A stretch of DNA of 64,000 nt from Clostridiaceae bacterium (GTDB lineage: Bacteria > Bacillota > Clostridia > Peptostreptococcales > Tindalliaceae), in the NCBI GenBank assembly GCA_024635995.1, contig JAGXHW010000006.1, positions 1-64,000 of the forward strand, in the 5' to 3' direction. Below, piece by piece: positions 25,054-32,717 of the stretch. The notes beneath the pieces are model-generated. The model was not told where the DNA came from, searched no databases, and saw only the letters and a list, made by a program, of their open reading frames with translations. Made by a program: the position numbers and the translations under genes. Positions within the stretch are counted from its first letter, which is position 1; each line of letters starts with the position of its first letter.

Positions 25054-25138
25054 AGCTGAAGTGTTGATAGAATCGTTACAAACACTTTATAAGCAACGTT
25101 TAATCAGGAGGGATTTCAAACGAAATCTCTCTTTTTTA
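24941..25138 (+). promoter_or_regulatory. Attenuator: competing hairpins and terminator before the aro operon
   Basis: CAAAAGTAC (24941-24949) and GTACTTTTG (25001-25009) are perfect complements bracketing the aromatic codons. AAATCCCTCC (25018-25027) is a perfect complement of GGAGGGATTT (25107-25116), forming an antiterminator. The same GAGGGATTT can instead pair with AAATCTCTC (25123-25131), followed by TTTTTT, as a terminator. A ribosome stalled on Phe/Trp/Tyr codons would break the first pair and favour the antiterminator. A further AAGTGTT/AACACTT pair lies at 25059-25087. Confidence 0.8.
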
Positions 25139-25203
25139 TTTGTCATATACTTGTCTTCACAAACCAGTTGCATTTTACACCTGGTTTAAATAAAATAAAG
25201 TGA

Positions 25204-25227
25204 CAGAATTGCCAACACTCAATTCTG
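25204..25227. promoter_or_regulatory. Perfect inverted repeat before the aro structural genes
   Basis: CAGAATTG (25204-25211) and CAATTCTG (25220-25227) are separated by 8 bases and lie just before the AAAGGGG ribosome site of the first gene. Another pair, AAACCAG/CTGGTTT, lies at 25161-25187. They may be an operator or an RNA hairpin affecting translation. Confidence 0.4.
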
Positions 25228-25248
25228 CAATGTGAAAGGGGAACTCAC

Positions 25249-26082
25249 ATGTCAACGTTAGAAGATTTGAGAAAAAAGATTGACCAGTGCGACCGCCAGT
25301 TGGCAGCCGTATTGGAAAAAAGACTGGAAATTATCCTGGAGATCATGGCCGAAAAAAAAGACCAGCGCATGCCCATTTTCAGTAAGGAACGGGAAGACAA
25401 GGTCATTAAACAAATTGGTCATTACGTAACCAACCCAGATCTCAAGGAAGAAGTGCGCTATATTCACCGGCACGTTTTACAGAGCTGTCGCCGCATTCAG
25501 TCAAAACGTTTATTCCCCTATCACATTACGTTGGTTGGCTTTATGGGCAGTGGCAAAACCACTGTTGGTGTTGAATTATCTAAAATGCTGGCCATGGAAC
25601 AGATTGATGTGGACCGTATGATCGAAGATAAGATGAAAATGAGGGTCAGTGAAATTTTCCAACTTTATGGTGAACAGGTATTTCGTCAGTTGGAAAGCAG
25701 TGCGATTGAAGAACTTTCAAACCAGGAGAACGTCATCATCTTCTGCAGTGGTGGCGGTGTGGTGTTGAACGAAAAAAACATCGAGAACCTTAAACGCACC
25801 GGCGTGGTGGTCTGGTTAAAGGCCACACCGGAAGAAATCTACAACCGTATTTCTGATGACAACAGCCGACCCTTATTGAAAGAAGGCATGAGTGTGACGA
25901 AAATTGAGAACATGCTTCAGGGACGACTACCTCTCTATGAAAAAGCAGCGGATTTGGTCATTGAAACCGATGGTAAAACGGTGGAACAGGTGAGCCTGGA
26001 TATTGTGGACCAGTTGATGCGGAGCGACCTGGAACGAAGCACTACAGGTAAACTGGCTGAGCAGCAGGTTAGCAATCTGTGA
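25249..26082 (+). CDS. aroK: Chorismate mutase-shikimate kinase fusion
   Basis: The protein is 277 aa. Residues 1-85 are an AroQ-type chorismate mutase (LEDLRKKIDQCDRQLAAVLE ... ILEIMAEKK), which turns chorismate into prephenate. Residues 92-265 are shikimate kinase: Walker A GFMGSGKTT (97-105), the shikimate-binding Asp in IDVDRMIEDK, CSGGGVV and the LID Arg in RPLL. The fusion joins two non-consecutive steps of aromatic synthesis, kinase before and mutase after chorismate. It is first in an operon behind the attenuator, so Phe/Tyr/Trp supply should control it. The gene symbol reflects the kinase part. Confidence 0.93.
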   Translation: MSTLEDLRKKIDQCDRQLAAVLEKRLEIILEIMAEKKDQRMPIFSKEREDKVIKQIGHYVTNPDLKEEVRYIHRHVLQSCRRIQSKRLFPYHITLVGFMGSGKTTVGVELSKMLAMEQIDVDRMIEDKMKMRVSEIFQLYGEQVFRQLESSAIEELSNQENVIIFCSGGGVVLNEKNIENLKRTGVVVWLKATPEEIYNRISDDNSRPLLKEGMSVTKIENMLQGRLPLYEKAADLVIETDGKTVEQVSLDIVDQLMRSDLERSTTGKLAEQQVSNL

Positions 26083-26118
26083 AAGTGGAACCAGGATTAT
26101 TAGAGAGGATGGGATCCC

Positions 26119-26916
26119 ATGATTGAAATGAAAGAACCATTGAAAAAACAAATGAAACAAACCATAAAGGTCAAAGAAGTTGAACTGGGAACAGGCACAC
26201 CGAAGATTTGCGTATCCATTATTGGTAAAAACCTGAATCAGATTCGGGAAGAAGCGGAACACATTAAAACCCTTCCGGCAGACATTGTGGAATGGCGTTT
26301 GGATTTCTTTGAAGAAGTGACCGACCGTTCCAGTATCCAGGAAGCACTGGTAGAAATCGCAGGTTTGTTACCGAAACTTCCACTGATGGTCACTTTCCGA
26401 AACAAAAAAGAGGGGGGCAACAAACACGTCAGCCCTGCAGAATATGCTATGATTAACAAAAAGGTAATCACCTCTGGGTTGGTTGACCTGGTGGATGTGG
26501 AACTGATGACGGATGAAAGTGTTATCCGGGAGCTGATTACCACAGCCAAAGACCATAAGGTATCGGTGATTATTTCAAATCATGACTTTGAAAAAACGCC
26601 ACCGGTGGACATCATGGTGTCTCGCCTGGTGAAGGCGGCAGAACTTGGGGGCGACATTCCCAAGCTGGCGGTCATGGCCACCTGTCCCAAAGATGTGCTC
26701 TCTCTGATGGAAGCCACACGACAGGTCAGGGAAGACCACGGCATTGGCCCTCTCATCACCATGTCCATGGGTGGCATTGGTACAGTCTCACGGCTGTCCG
26801 GTGAAATTTTTGGGTCGGCGCTTACCTTTGGGTCGGCCAAAAAAGCCTCTGCACCCGGCCAGATTGATGCCGCTGAACTGAAAAAAATACTCGATCTGAT
26901 GCACAAGAGTTTGTAG
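26119..26916 (+). CDS. aroD: Type I 3-dehydroquinate dehydratase
   Basis: The protein is 265 aa and converts 3-dehydroquinate to 3-dehydroshikimate through a Schiff base. The TIM-barrel motifs are VEWRLDFF, TFRNKKEGG, ISNHDFEKTP (catalytic His) and PKLAVMA (Schiff-base Lys). A terminal FGSAKKASAPGQ motif closes the active site. The first 20 residues are a basic extension before the barrel. Type I enzymes serve both synthesis and quinate use. The leader upstream argues for synthesis here, but a possible quinate-type cluster is only 4 kb away. Confidence 0.95.
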   Translation: MIEMKEPLKKQMKQTIKVKEVELGTGTPKICVSIIGKNLNQIREEAEHIKTLPADIVEWRLDFFEEVTDRSSIQEALVEIAGLLPKLPLMVTFRNKKEGGNKHVSPAEYAMINKKVITSGLVDLVDVELMTDESVIRELITTAKDHKVSVIISNHDFEKTPPVDIMVSRLVKAAELGGDIPKLAVMATCPKDVLSLMEATRQVREDHGIGPLITMSMGGIGTVSRLSGEIFGSALTFGSAKKASAPGQIDAAELKKILDLMHKSL

Positions 26917-26963
26917 CAATCAAATCACAATACCTTACACAAATTACCGGAGGAATGAAGGGC

Positions 26964-28121
26964 ATGCAAAACAAAAAGACCCGCTTTTGTATCGTCACAA
27001 TTTTATTTTGGTTTGCCATGTACGCTTATATTCCTCAACTGCCAGGTTATGCCCGGCAAATGGGCGCCTCTTACCGCATGATTGGATTCATAACTGGGGG
27101 CTACGGTTTGACCCAGACTCTGCTGCGTATTCCCCTGGGCATTGGTTCTGACATGCTGGGGAAAAGGAAAATATTCATTGTCCTGGGATCCATGGTGGCC
27201 ACTACAAGTGCTCTTATTGTTTATTTCATGCCAAGCCCGGTCACATTGCTTGTGGCGAGACTTCTAGCAGGGGTTTCTGCCGCCACATGGGTCACCTTTA
27301 CGGTAATGTACGCCAGTTATTATCCCCCTTTGCAGGCAACAAAAGCCATTGGCATTGTCCAGTCCATGAACCGTATTGGCATGTTTACTGCCATGCTCGT
27401 CGGTGGCTATTTATCCACCCGGTTCGGTATACCATCCATCTTCATACTAAGCAGTGTGGTGGGTGTCCTGGCCCTGGTTACCAGCTTAACTTTGAAAGAA
27501 TCCAGTGACCTGGATAACAAGCGGGCCTTTCAAAAATCCGATATCCCAGCGCTGTTGCGGAATAAAAATGTCATGGCCATTTGTATATTGGGCGCTGTTT
27601 CACAGCTGATCATGTATGGTACCACCATGGGTTTCACCCCCATTGTGGCAGGTCAGTTGGGGGCCACCAACTTTCAGCTGAGCTTGCTGACCATGACCTT
27701 TATCTTTCCACAGATCATCATTTCGTTATTGTCTGGCACCACTTTTTTGAAACTCTTTGGAGAACGAAACACCCTGTTCATAGGGTTTTTCTTTGTGACC
27801 TTTACAAGTTTGATGACGCCCTTGGTACCCAGCCTGTACATTTTGTTTTTGCTTCAGCTCATTTCCGGTATAGGCACCGGCATTGTCTTTCCCTTGCTGA
27901 CAGGCTTGGTGATTCGGGATGTGGCGGAATACCTACGTAACACCACCATGGGTTTCTATCAGGCATTCTTTGGCCTTGGCATGATTGCCGGCCCCATCAT
28001 CCTGGGGTTTGTCAGCCAGGCATGGTCATTGACGTACGGTTTCTGGACCATCGGATTCATCGGCATTTTCGCACTCATTTTTGTCTTTCAACATCAGTTC
28101 ACAGTTGCTGAACAAGAGTAA
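26964..28121 (+). CDS. MFS transporter within the aro operon
   Basis: The protein is 385 aa. Of two in-frame ATGs (26955 and 26964), the second has workable spacing from GGAGG. Twelve membrane helices are predicted. The loop 2-3 motif is GIGSDMLGKRK, a variant of the MFS signature. The substrate cannot be read from sequence. Its location between aroD and aroE suggests an aromatic or shikimate-pathway acid, either imported or exported, which is inference. Confidence 0.8.
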   Translation: MQNKKTRFCIVTILFWFAMYAYIPQLPGYARQMGASYRMIGFITGGYGLTQTLLRIPLGIGSDMLGKRKIFIVLGSMVATTSALIVYFMPSPVTLLVARLLAGVSAATWVTFTVMYASYYPPLQATKAIGIVQSMNRIGMFTAMLVGGYLSTRFGIPSIFILSSVVGVLALVTSLTLKESSDLDNKRAFQKSDIPALLRNKNVMAICILGAVSQLIMYGTTMGFTPIVAGQLGATNFQLSLLTMTFIFPQIIISLLSGTTFLKLFGERNTLFIGFFFVTFTSLMTPLVPSLYILFLLQLISGIGTGIVFPLLTGLVIRDVAEYLRNTTMGFYQAFFGLGMIAGPIILGFVSQAWSLTYGFWTIGFIGIFALIFVFQHQFTVAEQE

Positions 28122-28145
28122 CAGAAAGGTTATAGGAGTGATCAC

Positions 28146-29009
28146 ATGACAACACAGCAAATCACAGGGGCCACTGGTTTGGCGGCTCTGCTGGGATCCC
28201 CGGTGGAGCACAGCCAATCGCCCCTGATTCATAACACCGCTTTTCAGTACCTTCAACTGCCCTGCGTTTACCTGGCCTTTGATGTGAAGCCTGAGAACTT
28301 AGAAGAAGCCGTGGAAGGGCTCAAAGCTGTGAATGCCATCGGCTTTAACTTAACCATGCCCCATAAACAGGCAGTGATCCCGTATTTGCAGGGATTATCA
28401 GAAGAAGCGTCCATCATTGGTGCTGTGAACACAGTAAAGGTGGAAGGAATCCGACTGACCGGTTATAACACCGACTGCCAAGGCTTTCAACTATCCTTGC
28501 AGGATGTTGGGTTTAAAGCAGAAGGGAAGAAAGCGGTGATCGCTGGTTCCGGCGGTGCTGCCCGCAGCGTGGCCCTGGCTTTGGCAAAAGAAAAGGTGAG
28601 TCAACTGGTGCTTTTGAACCGCAGCCTCCATCGTGCGGAAGAAATCGCTGAGATGCTGCAGGAAGCCACTCCTGAGATTAACGTGAAAGTGGCCTCCCTG
28701 AACCAGGAAAACCTGGCAAGGGAGTTGGAAGAAGCGGAACTACTGGTCAACAGCACACCCTTGGGTATGGACGAAAGGGGTAGTGAAAGCATTGTGGAGG
28801 ATGTATCCATGTTAAAACCCCATTTACTGGTGTTTGACCTGCTGTATTATCCACCCCGCACTCATTTAATGAAGCAGGCGGAAGCGCAGGGATGTAAAGC
28901 CGTCAATGGGTTGAACATGCTGGTGTGGCAGGCGGCCCTAGCTTTTGAAATATGGACTGGAGTGCCCATGCCGGTAGAAATAGTGAAGAAACAATTTACA
29001 TCGCTGTAG
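28146..29009 (+). CDS. aroE: Shikimate dehydrogenase
   Basis: The protein is 287 aa and reduces 3-dehydroshikimate to shikimate with NADPH. SPVEHSQSPLIHN binds substrate. The catalytic pair is Lys in NLTMPHK and Asp in YNTDCQGF. The nucleotide-binding loop is GSGGAARS and LNRS suggests NADP preference. The C-terminal motif NGLNMLVWQAALAFEIWTG is typical. It is last in the aro operon and followed by a strong terminator. Confidence 0.95.
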   Translation: MTTQQITGATGLAALLGSPVEHSQSPLIHNTAFQYLQLPCVYLAFDVKPENLEEAVEGLKAVNAIGFNLTMPHKQAVIPYLQGLSEEASIIGAVNTVKVEGIRLTGYNTDCQGFQLSLQDVGFKAEGKKAVIAGSGGAARSVALALAKEKVSQLVLLNRSLHRAEEIAEMLQEATPEINVKVASLNQENLARELEEAELLVNSTPLGMDERGSESIVEDVSMLKPHLLVFDLLYYPPRTHLMKQAEAQGCKAVNGLNMLVWQAALAFEIWTGVPMPVEIVKKQFTSL

Positions 29010-29020
29010 ACAAAAATAGA

Positions 29021-29054
29021 CTAAAGCCATGCAATTATTGCTGCATGGCTTTAG
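29021..29054. terminator. Bidirectional terminator, aroE/LysR
   Basis: CTAAAGCCATGCA (29021-29033) pairs perfectly with TGCATGGCTTTAG (29042-29054) between convergent genes. Confidence 0.85.
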
Positions 29055-29068
29055 ATTTGCGTTCTGTC

Positions 29069-29953
29069 CTACTGTTTTCTGGAAGCATGATGGTCAATAA
29101 AGCTTTTTAAAGCCTGATTTGGCCGGCATTTGGTGTTCCACAGCAGGCAGATGGGCCTGCTTAGCTTTTGCCCTTCAAAGGGTATGGCTGTCACTTTGTA
29201 ATTGTCCAGGGATGGTATTCTGGGCATGATGGCCACTCCCAGCCGTGAACCGACGAAGGCGGCCATGGAATTGCATTCATCCACCTTAAAGGCAACGTCA
29301 GCCATTATGTTATGGTTGCGGAACAGGGTATCGGTTTGCAAATAAAGGTCGGTTTTTTTGTTAATCATGACAAATTTTTCTTCTTTGAAATCATCAATAG
29401 AGACGGAGGTGCGGCTGGCCAGCGGGTGATCATTGTACACTACCAGAAACAACTCCTGGTCAAACACAGGCAGGGCTTCTATACCGTCAGCCAACGCTTC
29501 CGGATGAGGTGCCATGACAACGTCCAGGGAACAGTCCAGCAGCTTCTCAACCAACACATTGGTCATGTTCACCTGAAAGGTAAAGTGAATGTTTTTGTTT
29601 CCCTCATGGATATAGAAATCGTCGATTAGATGGGGGATGGCATCGAAGCTGACACTGTAAATGTACCCCAGGTTAATGATGCCGCCATTGGGGCTTAACA
29701 TATTGGAAAGTTGTGTTTCTCCCTGGGCCAGTATGTTCATGGCACTTTCCGCATAGGGCAGAAACGCTTCGCCATACTCAGTCATGAACACTTTTTTTCC
29801 GTCTTTGTCAAAAAGAGGCACACCCAGTTCTTTTGACAGTTCTGTCAGGGCATAGCTCAAACTTGGCTGTGAGATGTTCATGTTTTCTGCAGCACGGGTG
29901 TAATGCAGCGTTGTGGACATTTCTATAAAATATTTCAATTGCTGTAACGTCAT
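29069..29953 (-). CDS. LysR-family transcriptional regulator
   Basis: The protein is 294 aa. The ATG at 29953 has GGAGG seven bases upstream. Residues 1-60 are the LysR winged helix (LQQLKYFIEMSTTLHYTRAA, SQPSLSYALTELSKELGVPL). The effector domain covers about 90-290. It diverges from the catabolic cluster beginning at 30296, the usual position for a LysR activator of its neighbour. The inducer is probably a pathway substrate or intermediate (inference). Confidence 0.9.
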   Translation of the reverse strand: MTLQQLKYFIEMSTTLHYTRAAENMNISQPSLSYALTELSKELGVPLFDKDGKKVFMTEYGEAFLPYAESAMNILAQGETQLSNMLSPNGGIINLGYIYSVSFDAIPHLIDDFYIHEGNKNIHFTFQVNMTNVLVEKLLDCSLDVVMAPHPEALADGIEALPVFDQELFLVVYNDHPLASRTSVSIDDFKEEKFVMINKKTDLYLQTDTLFRNHNIMADVAFKVDECNSMAAFVGSRLGVAIMPRIPSLDNYKVTAIPFEGQKLSRPICLLWNTKCRPNQALKSFIDHHASRKQ

Positions 29954-30295
29954 TGTAACGCCTCCATAAATCATATTTTATATGTTTTAATGCAGATTCC
30001 TTTACCCGATCTTACCGCAGGTCATCGTTTTTCTGTTCCTGTTATTCATAACACTGATTAAAACTGATGATGCTTTACATTGATAGACATATTATTGTAT
30101 TGATGTGCTTTCTCATTACCGGGTTTTGAATAGATGCATTGCAATATCAACCGATGGATAGTTAAAAATATATCAAGTATCATAGAGAGATTCTATAAAC
30201 ATTATACAAAATGAGTATTAGACTTTCAAGGGTAAATACGATAATCTTTTAGTGACAAATAATAGTCAGAATAATTCGGAAAGGAGCCACAATAG
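29954..30295. promoter_or_regulatory. Divergent control region, LysR gene and catabolic cluster
   Basis: This is a 342-base AT-rich region. LysR proteins bind T-N11-A type dyads, and several AT-rich candidates occur at 30080-30180, but none is clear enough to mark. No confident -35/-10 pair was found for either gene. Confidence 0.35.
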
Positions 30296-31207
30296 ATGAA
30301 TCTTCCTTCACAGATTACCCTTTGCGAAGTGGGACTTCGTGATGGTTTGCAAAACGAACCAACCATTTTGGAAACCTCAGCTAAAATAGAGATTGCCAAT
30401 GAGCTGATCACAGCAGGATTAAAGGTTATTGAACTGGGTTCATTCATGCACCCCAAGGCAGTACCCCAAATGGCTGACACCGATGAGCTTTTTTTGCGGT
30501 TTAAAAATATTGAAGGCGTGGAACTAAGAGCCCTTGTGGCCAACAGAAAAGGCGTTGAACGTGCCATTGCTTGTGGTTGCCGTAAAATCAAATTAAATGT
30601 GTCTGCCAGCCTGGGCCATAATTTGGCCAACATCAACATGACCCCAGAGGAAAGCGTTGCCGGTTTTGAGGAAAACGTTAACTTGGCGGTTGAACACGGT
30701 ATTGAAGTATCCGGATCCATCTCCATGCCCTTTGGGTCTCCCTGGGAAGGGGATATACCCGTTGAAGACGTAAGACGAATTGTGGAAGCCTATGTGAACG
30801 TGGGCATCACTGAAATTTCACTCTCCGATGCCTCTGGCATGGCTGTTCCCAACCAGGTTTACAACCTATGTATGCAAATGCAGGAAGCCTTTCCTCAGGT
30901 GACATGGTGGCTTCATTTTCATAACACACGTGGCATGGCCATTGCCAACATACTTGCTGCCATGCAGGCGGGGATCACACGGTTTGATGCGTCATTAGGC
31001 GGTTTAGGAGGATGCCCCTTTGTTCCTGGAGCGGCCGGTAATGTTTCTTCGGAAGACCTGGTGCATATGTTTGATGAAATGGGCATAGCCACAGGCATCG
31101 ATATCGTTAGTTTGATGGACTTGGCCAGGAAGATGCAACAACTGGTTGGTCATGAAACCGATTCGTACTTACTGAAGGCCGGTCGCTCAAAGGATTTAAT
31201 AAGATAG
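30296..31207 (+). CDS. HMG-CoA lyase-like enzyme (DRE-TIM metallolyase)
   Basis: The protein is 303 aa with AAAGGAG before the ATG. It carries the full catalytic set of 3-hydroxy-3-methylglutaryl-CoA lyase: RDGLQNE (Arg15-Asp16), the metal-ligand motif HFH (207-209), and GGCPFVPGAAGNVSSEDLV with the catalytic loop Cys240. These enzymes split tertiary 3-hydroxyacyl-CoA thioesters into acetyl-CoA and a keto acid. With no leucine-degradation genes nearby, the substrate is probably a different branched hydroxyacyl-CoA made by the downstream enzymes. It is the first gene of the cluster. Confidence 0.85.
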   Translation: MNLPSQITLCEVGLRDGLQNEPTILETSAKIEIANELITAGLKVIELGSFMHPKAVPQMADTDELFLRFKNIEGVELRALVANRKGVERAIACGCRKIKLNVSASLGHNLANINMTPEESVAGFEENVNLAVEHGIEVSGSISMPFGSPWEGDIPVEDVRRIVEAYVNVGITEISLSDASGMAVPNQVYNLCMQMQEAFPQVTWWLHFHNTRGMAIANILAAMQAGITRFDASLGGLGGCPFVPGAAGNVSSEDLVHMFDEMGIATGIDIVSLMDLARKMQQLVGHETDSYLLKAGRSKDLIR

Positions 31208-31232
31208 CTTTGTAATAGTATAAGGAGGCCAA

Positions 31233-32702
31233 ATGATGAGCAGAATGAATTCCATGAAAGACACGTATGCAAAATTGACGGAAGATCAGATAGCTGAAAT
31301 CGAAGAAAAGTTTGCAAAAGCAGATGCGGCACAGAAGATTTTTGAAAAGTGGAGTCAGGAAGACATTGACCGTACCATTCAGGCCATTGCCTGGAAAGTG
31401 GCCAACACCCAGACGTTCAAAGAACTGGTGAAAATGAGCATCGAAGAAACCAATTTTGGTGACCCTGTCAGCCGCGAAAACAAACGTTTTAAAATCAGAG
31501 GCGTACTTCGTGATGCACTGCGTCAAAAGAGCGTGGGCATCATCGAAGAAATGCCCGAAAGAGGCATTGTGAAATACGCCAAGCCTGTGGGTGTCATCGC
31601 TTGTGTCATCCCCGCCACCAACCCGGACTTAACCCCTGCTGGCAACGCCATTTATGCCCTGAAGGCACGTAATGCCATTATCTTTTCACCCCATCCTCGG
31701 GGCGTTAAAACTGGCAGACGCACCATTGAACTGATGCGGGAAGGTTTGCGACAGGTAGGTGCACCGGAAGATTTGATTCAGATTTTAGGGGACACAAAAA
31801 TTAACAAAGAACTTTCTGAAGCACTTAACGCCAAATGTGACTTGGTCATCGCCACAGGCGGCCAGGGCGTTGTAAGAAGGGCTTATCATTCCGGTACACC
31901 TGCTTATGGTGTGGGTGCTGGTAACGCCACCATGGTCTGGGATGAAACCGCCCGTGAAGACCTGCATACAGCAGCTCACAACACCATGCTTTCCAAGACA
32001 TCTGATTTCGGATCAGGCTGTTCCGCCGATGGCAACGTGGTAATTCATGAAAGCATTTACGACGACGCCGTTAAAGCCCTTGAAGAAGTGGGCGGATACT
32101 TATTGAATGAAGAAGAGCAGGAAGCTGTGAAAAAAGTGATGTGGGATGAAGCCTGTCACCGTCTACCCAACTCCGTTGCCCAGTCACCTCAAAAAATGGC
32201 CGAAATGGCAGGGTTTTCTATCGGAGAAGACCGGAAATTCCTGGTGGCCAAAGGCACTGGTTCTTTCACAGAAAGCTATGAAGACGTTTGGTGCCGGGAA
32301 AAACTAACCACTTTATTGGCAGTTCACAAATATGAAGGTGATTTCCAAAACGCCATTGACATTGTCATGGCCATTCATGATGTTGGTGGCGTGGGTCACA
32401 GCGTGGGGATCTTTTCTTATGATACCGATCATATACATCGTTTGGCCATGGAAGCCCATGTTGGCAGAATCATGGTGCGTCAGCCTCAGTCAAAGGCCAA
32501 TGCAGGCGCCTTTACCAACGGCATGCCTATGACCTCCAGCATCGGGTGCGGTACCTGGGGCGGCAATGCCACCTCTGAAAACGTACATTTGCATCACTAC
32601 ATGAACACCACCTGGGTTTCGATGGCGATCCCCGAAGACAAGCCCAGCGATGAAGCATTATTTGGAGAATTCTACGAACCCGAACGAGAAGGTCGGGTGT
32701 AG
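31233..32702 (+). CDS. CoA-acylating aldehyde dehydrogenase
   Basis: The protein is 489 aa with AAGGAGG upstream. The ALDH-superfamily fold has PVGVIACVIPATNPDLTPAG (cofactor domain), ATGGQGVVRRAY and the nucleophile Cys263 in GSGCSADGN. It lacks the Glu used by hydrolytic ALDHs, as in acylating members (EutE/AdhE/SauS type). It should convert an aldehyde, CoA and NAD(P)+ to acyl-CoA or the reverse. Similarity to sulfoacetaldehyde dehydrogenases is apparent to me but does not fix the substrate. It sits between a CoA-lyase and a ThDP enzyme, consistent with making the lyase's thioester. Confidence 0.85.
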   Translation: MMSRMNSMKDTYAKLTEDQIAEIEEKFAKADAAQKIFEKWSQEDIDRTIQAIAWKVANTQTFKELVKMSIEETNFGDPVSRENKRFKIRGVLRDALRQKSVGIIEEMPERGIVKYAKPVGVIACVIPATNPDLTPAGNAIYALKARNAIIFSPHPRGVKTGRRTIELMREGLRQVGAPEDLIQILGDTKINKELSEALNAKCDLVIATGGQGVVRRAYHSGTPAYGVGAGNATMVWDETAREDLHTAAHNTMLSKTSDFGSGCSADGNVVIHESIYDDAVKALEEVGGYLLNEEEQEAVKKVMWDEACHRLPNSVAQSPQKMAEMAGFSIGEDRKFLVAKGTGSFTESYEDVWCREKLTTLLAVHKYEGDFQNAIDIVMAIHDVGGVGHSVGIFSYDTDHIHRLAMEAHVGRIMVRQPQSKANAGAFTNGMPMTSSIGCGTWGGNATSENVHLHHYMNTTWVSMAIPEDKPSDEALFGEFYEPEREGRV

Positions 32703-32717
32703 GGAGGAGGCAAAACC

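Noticed and set aside
24851-25248. T-box riboswitch upstream of the aro operon
   Set aside because: No T-box sequence (TGGNACCGCG) was found. The leader ORF and alternative stems explain the region better.
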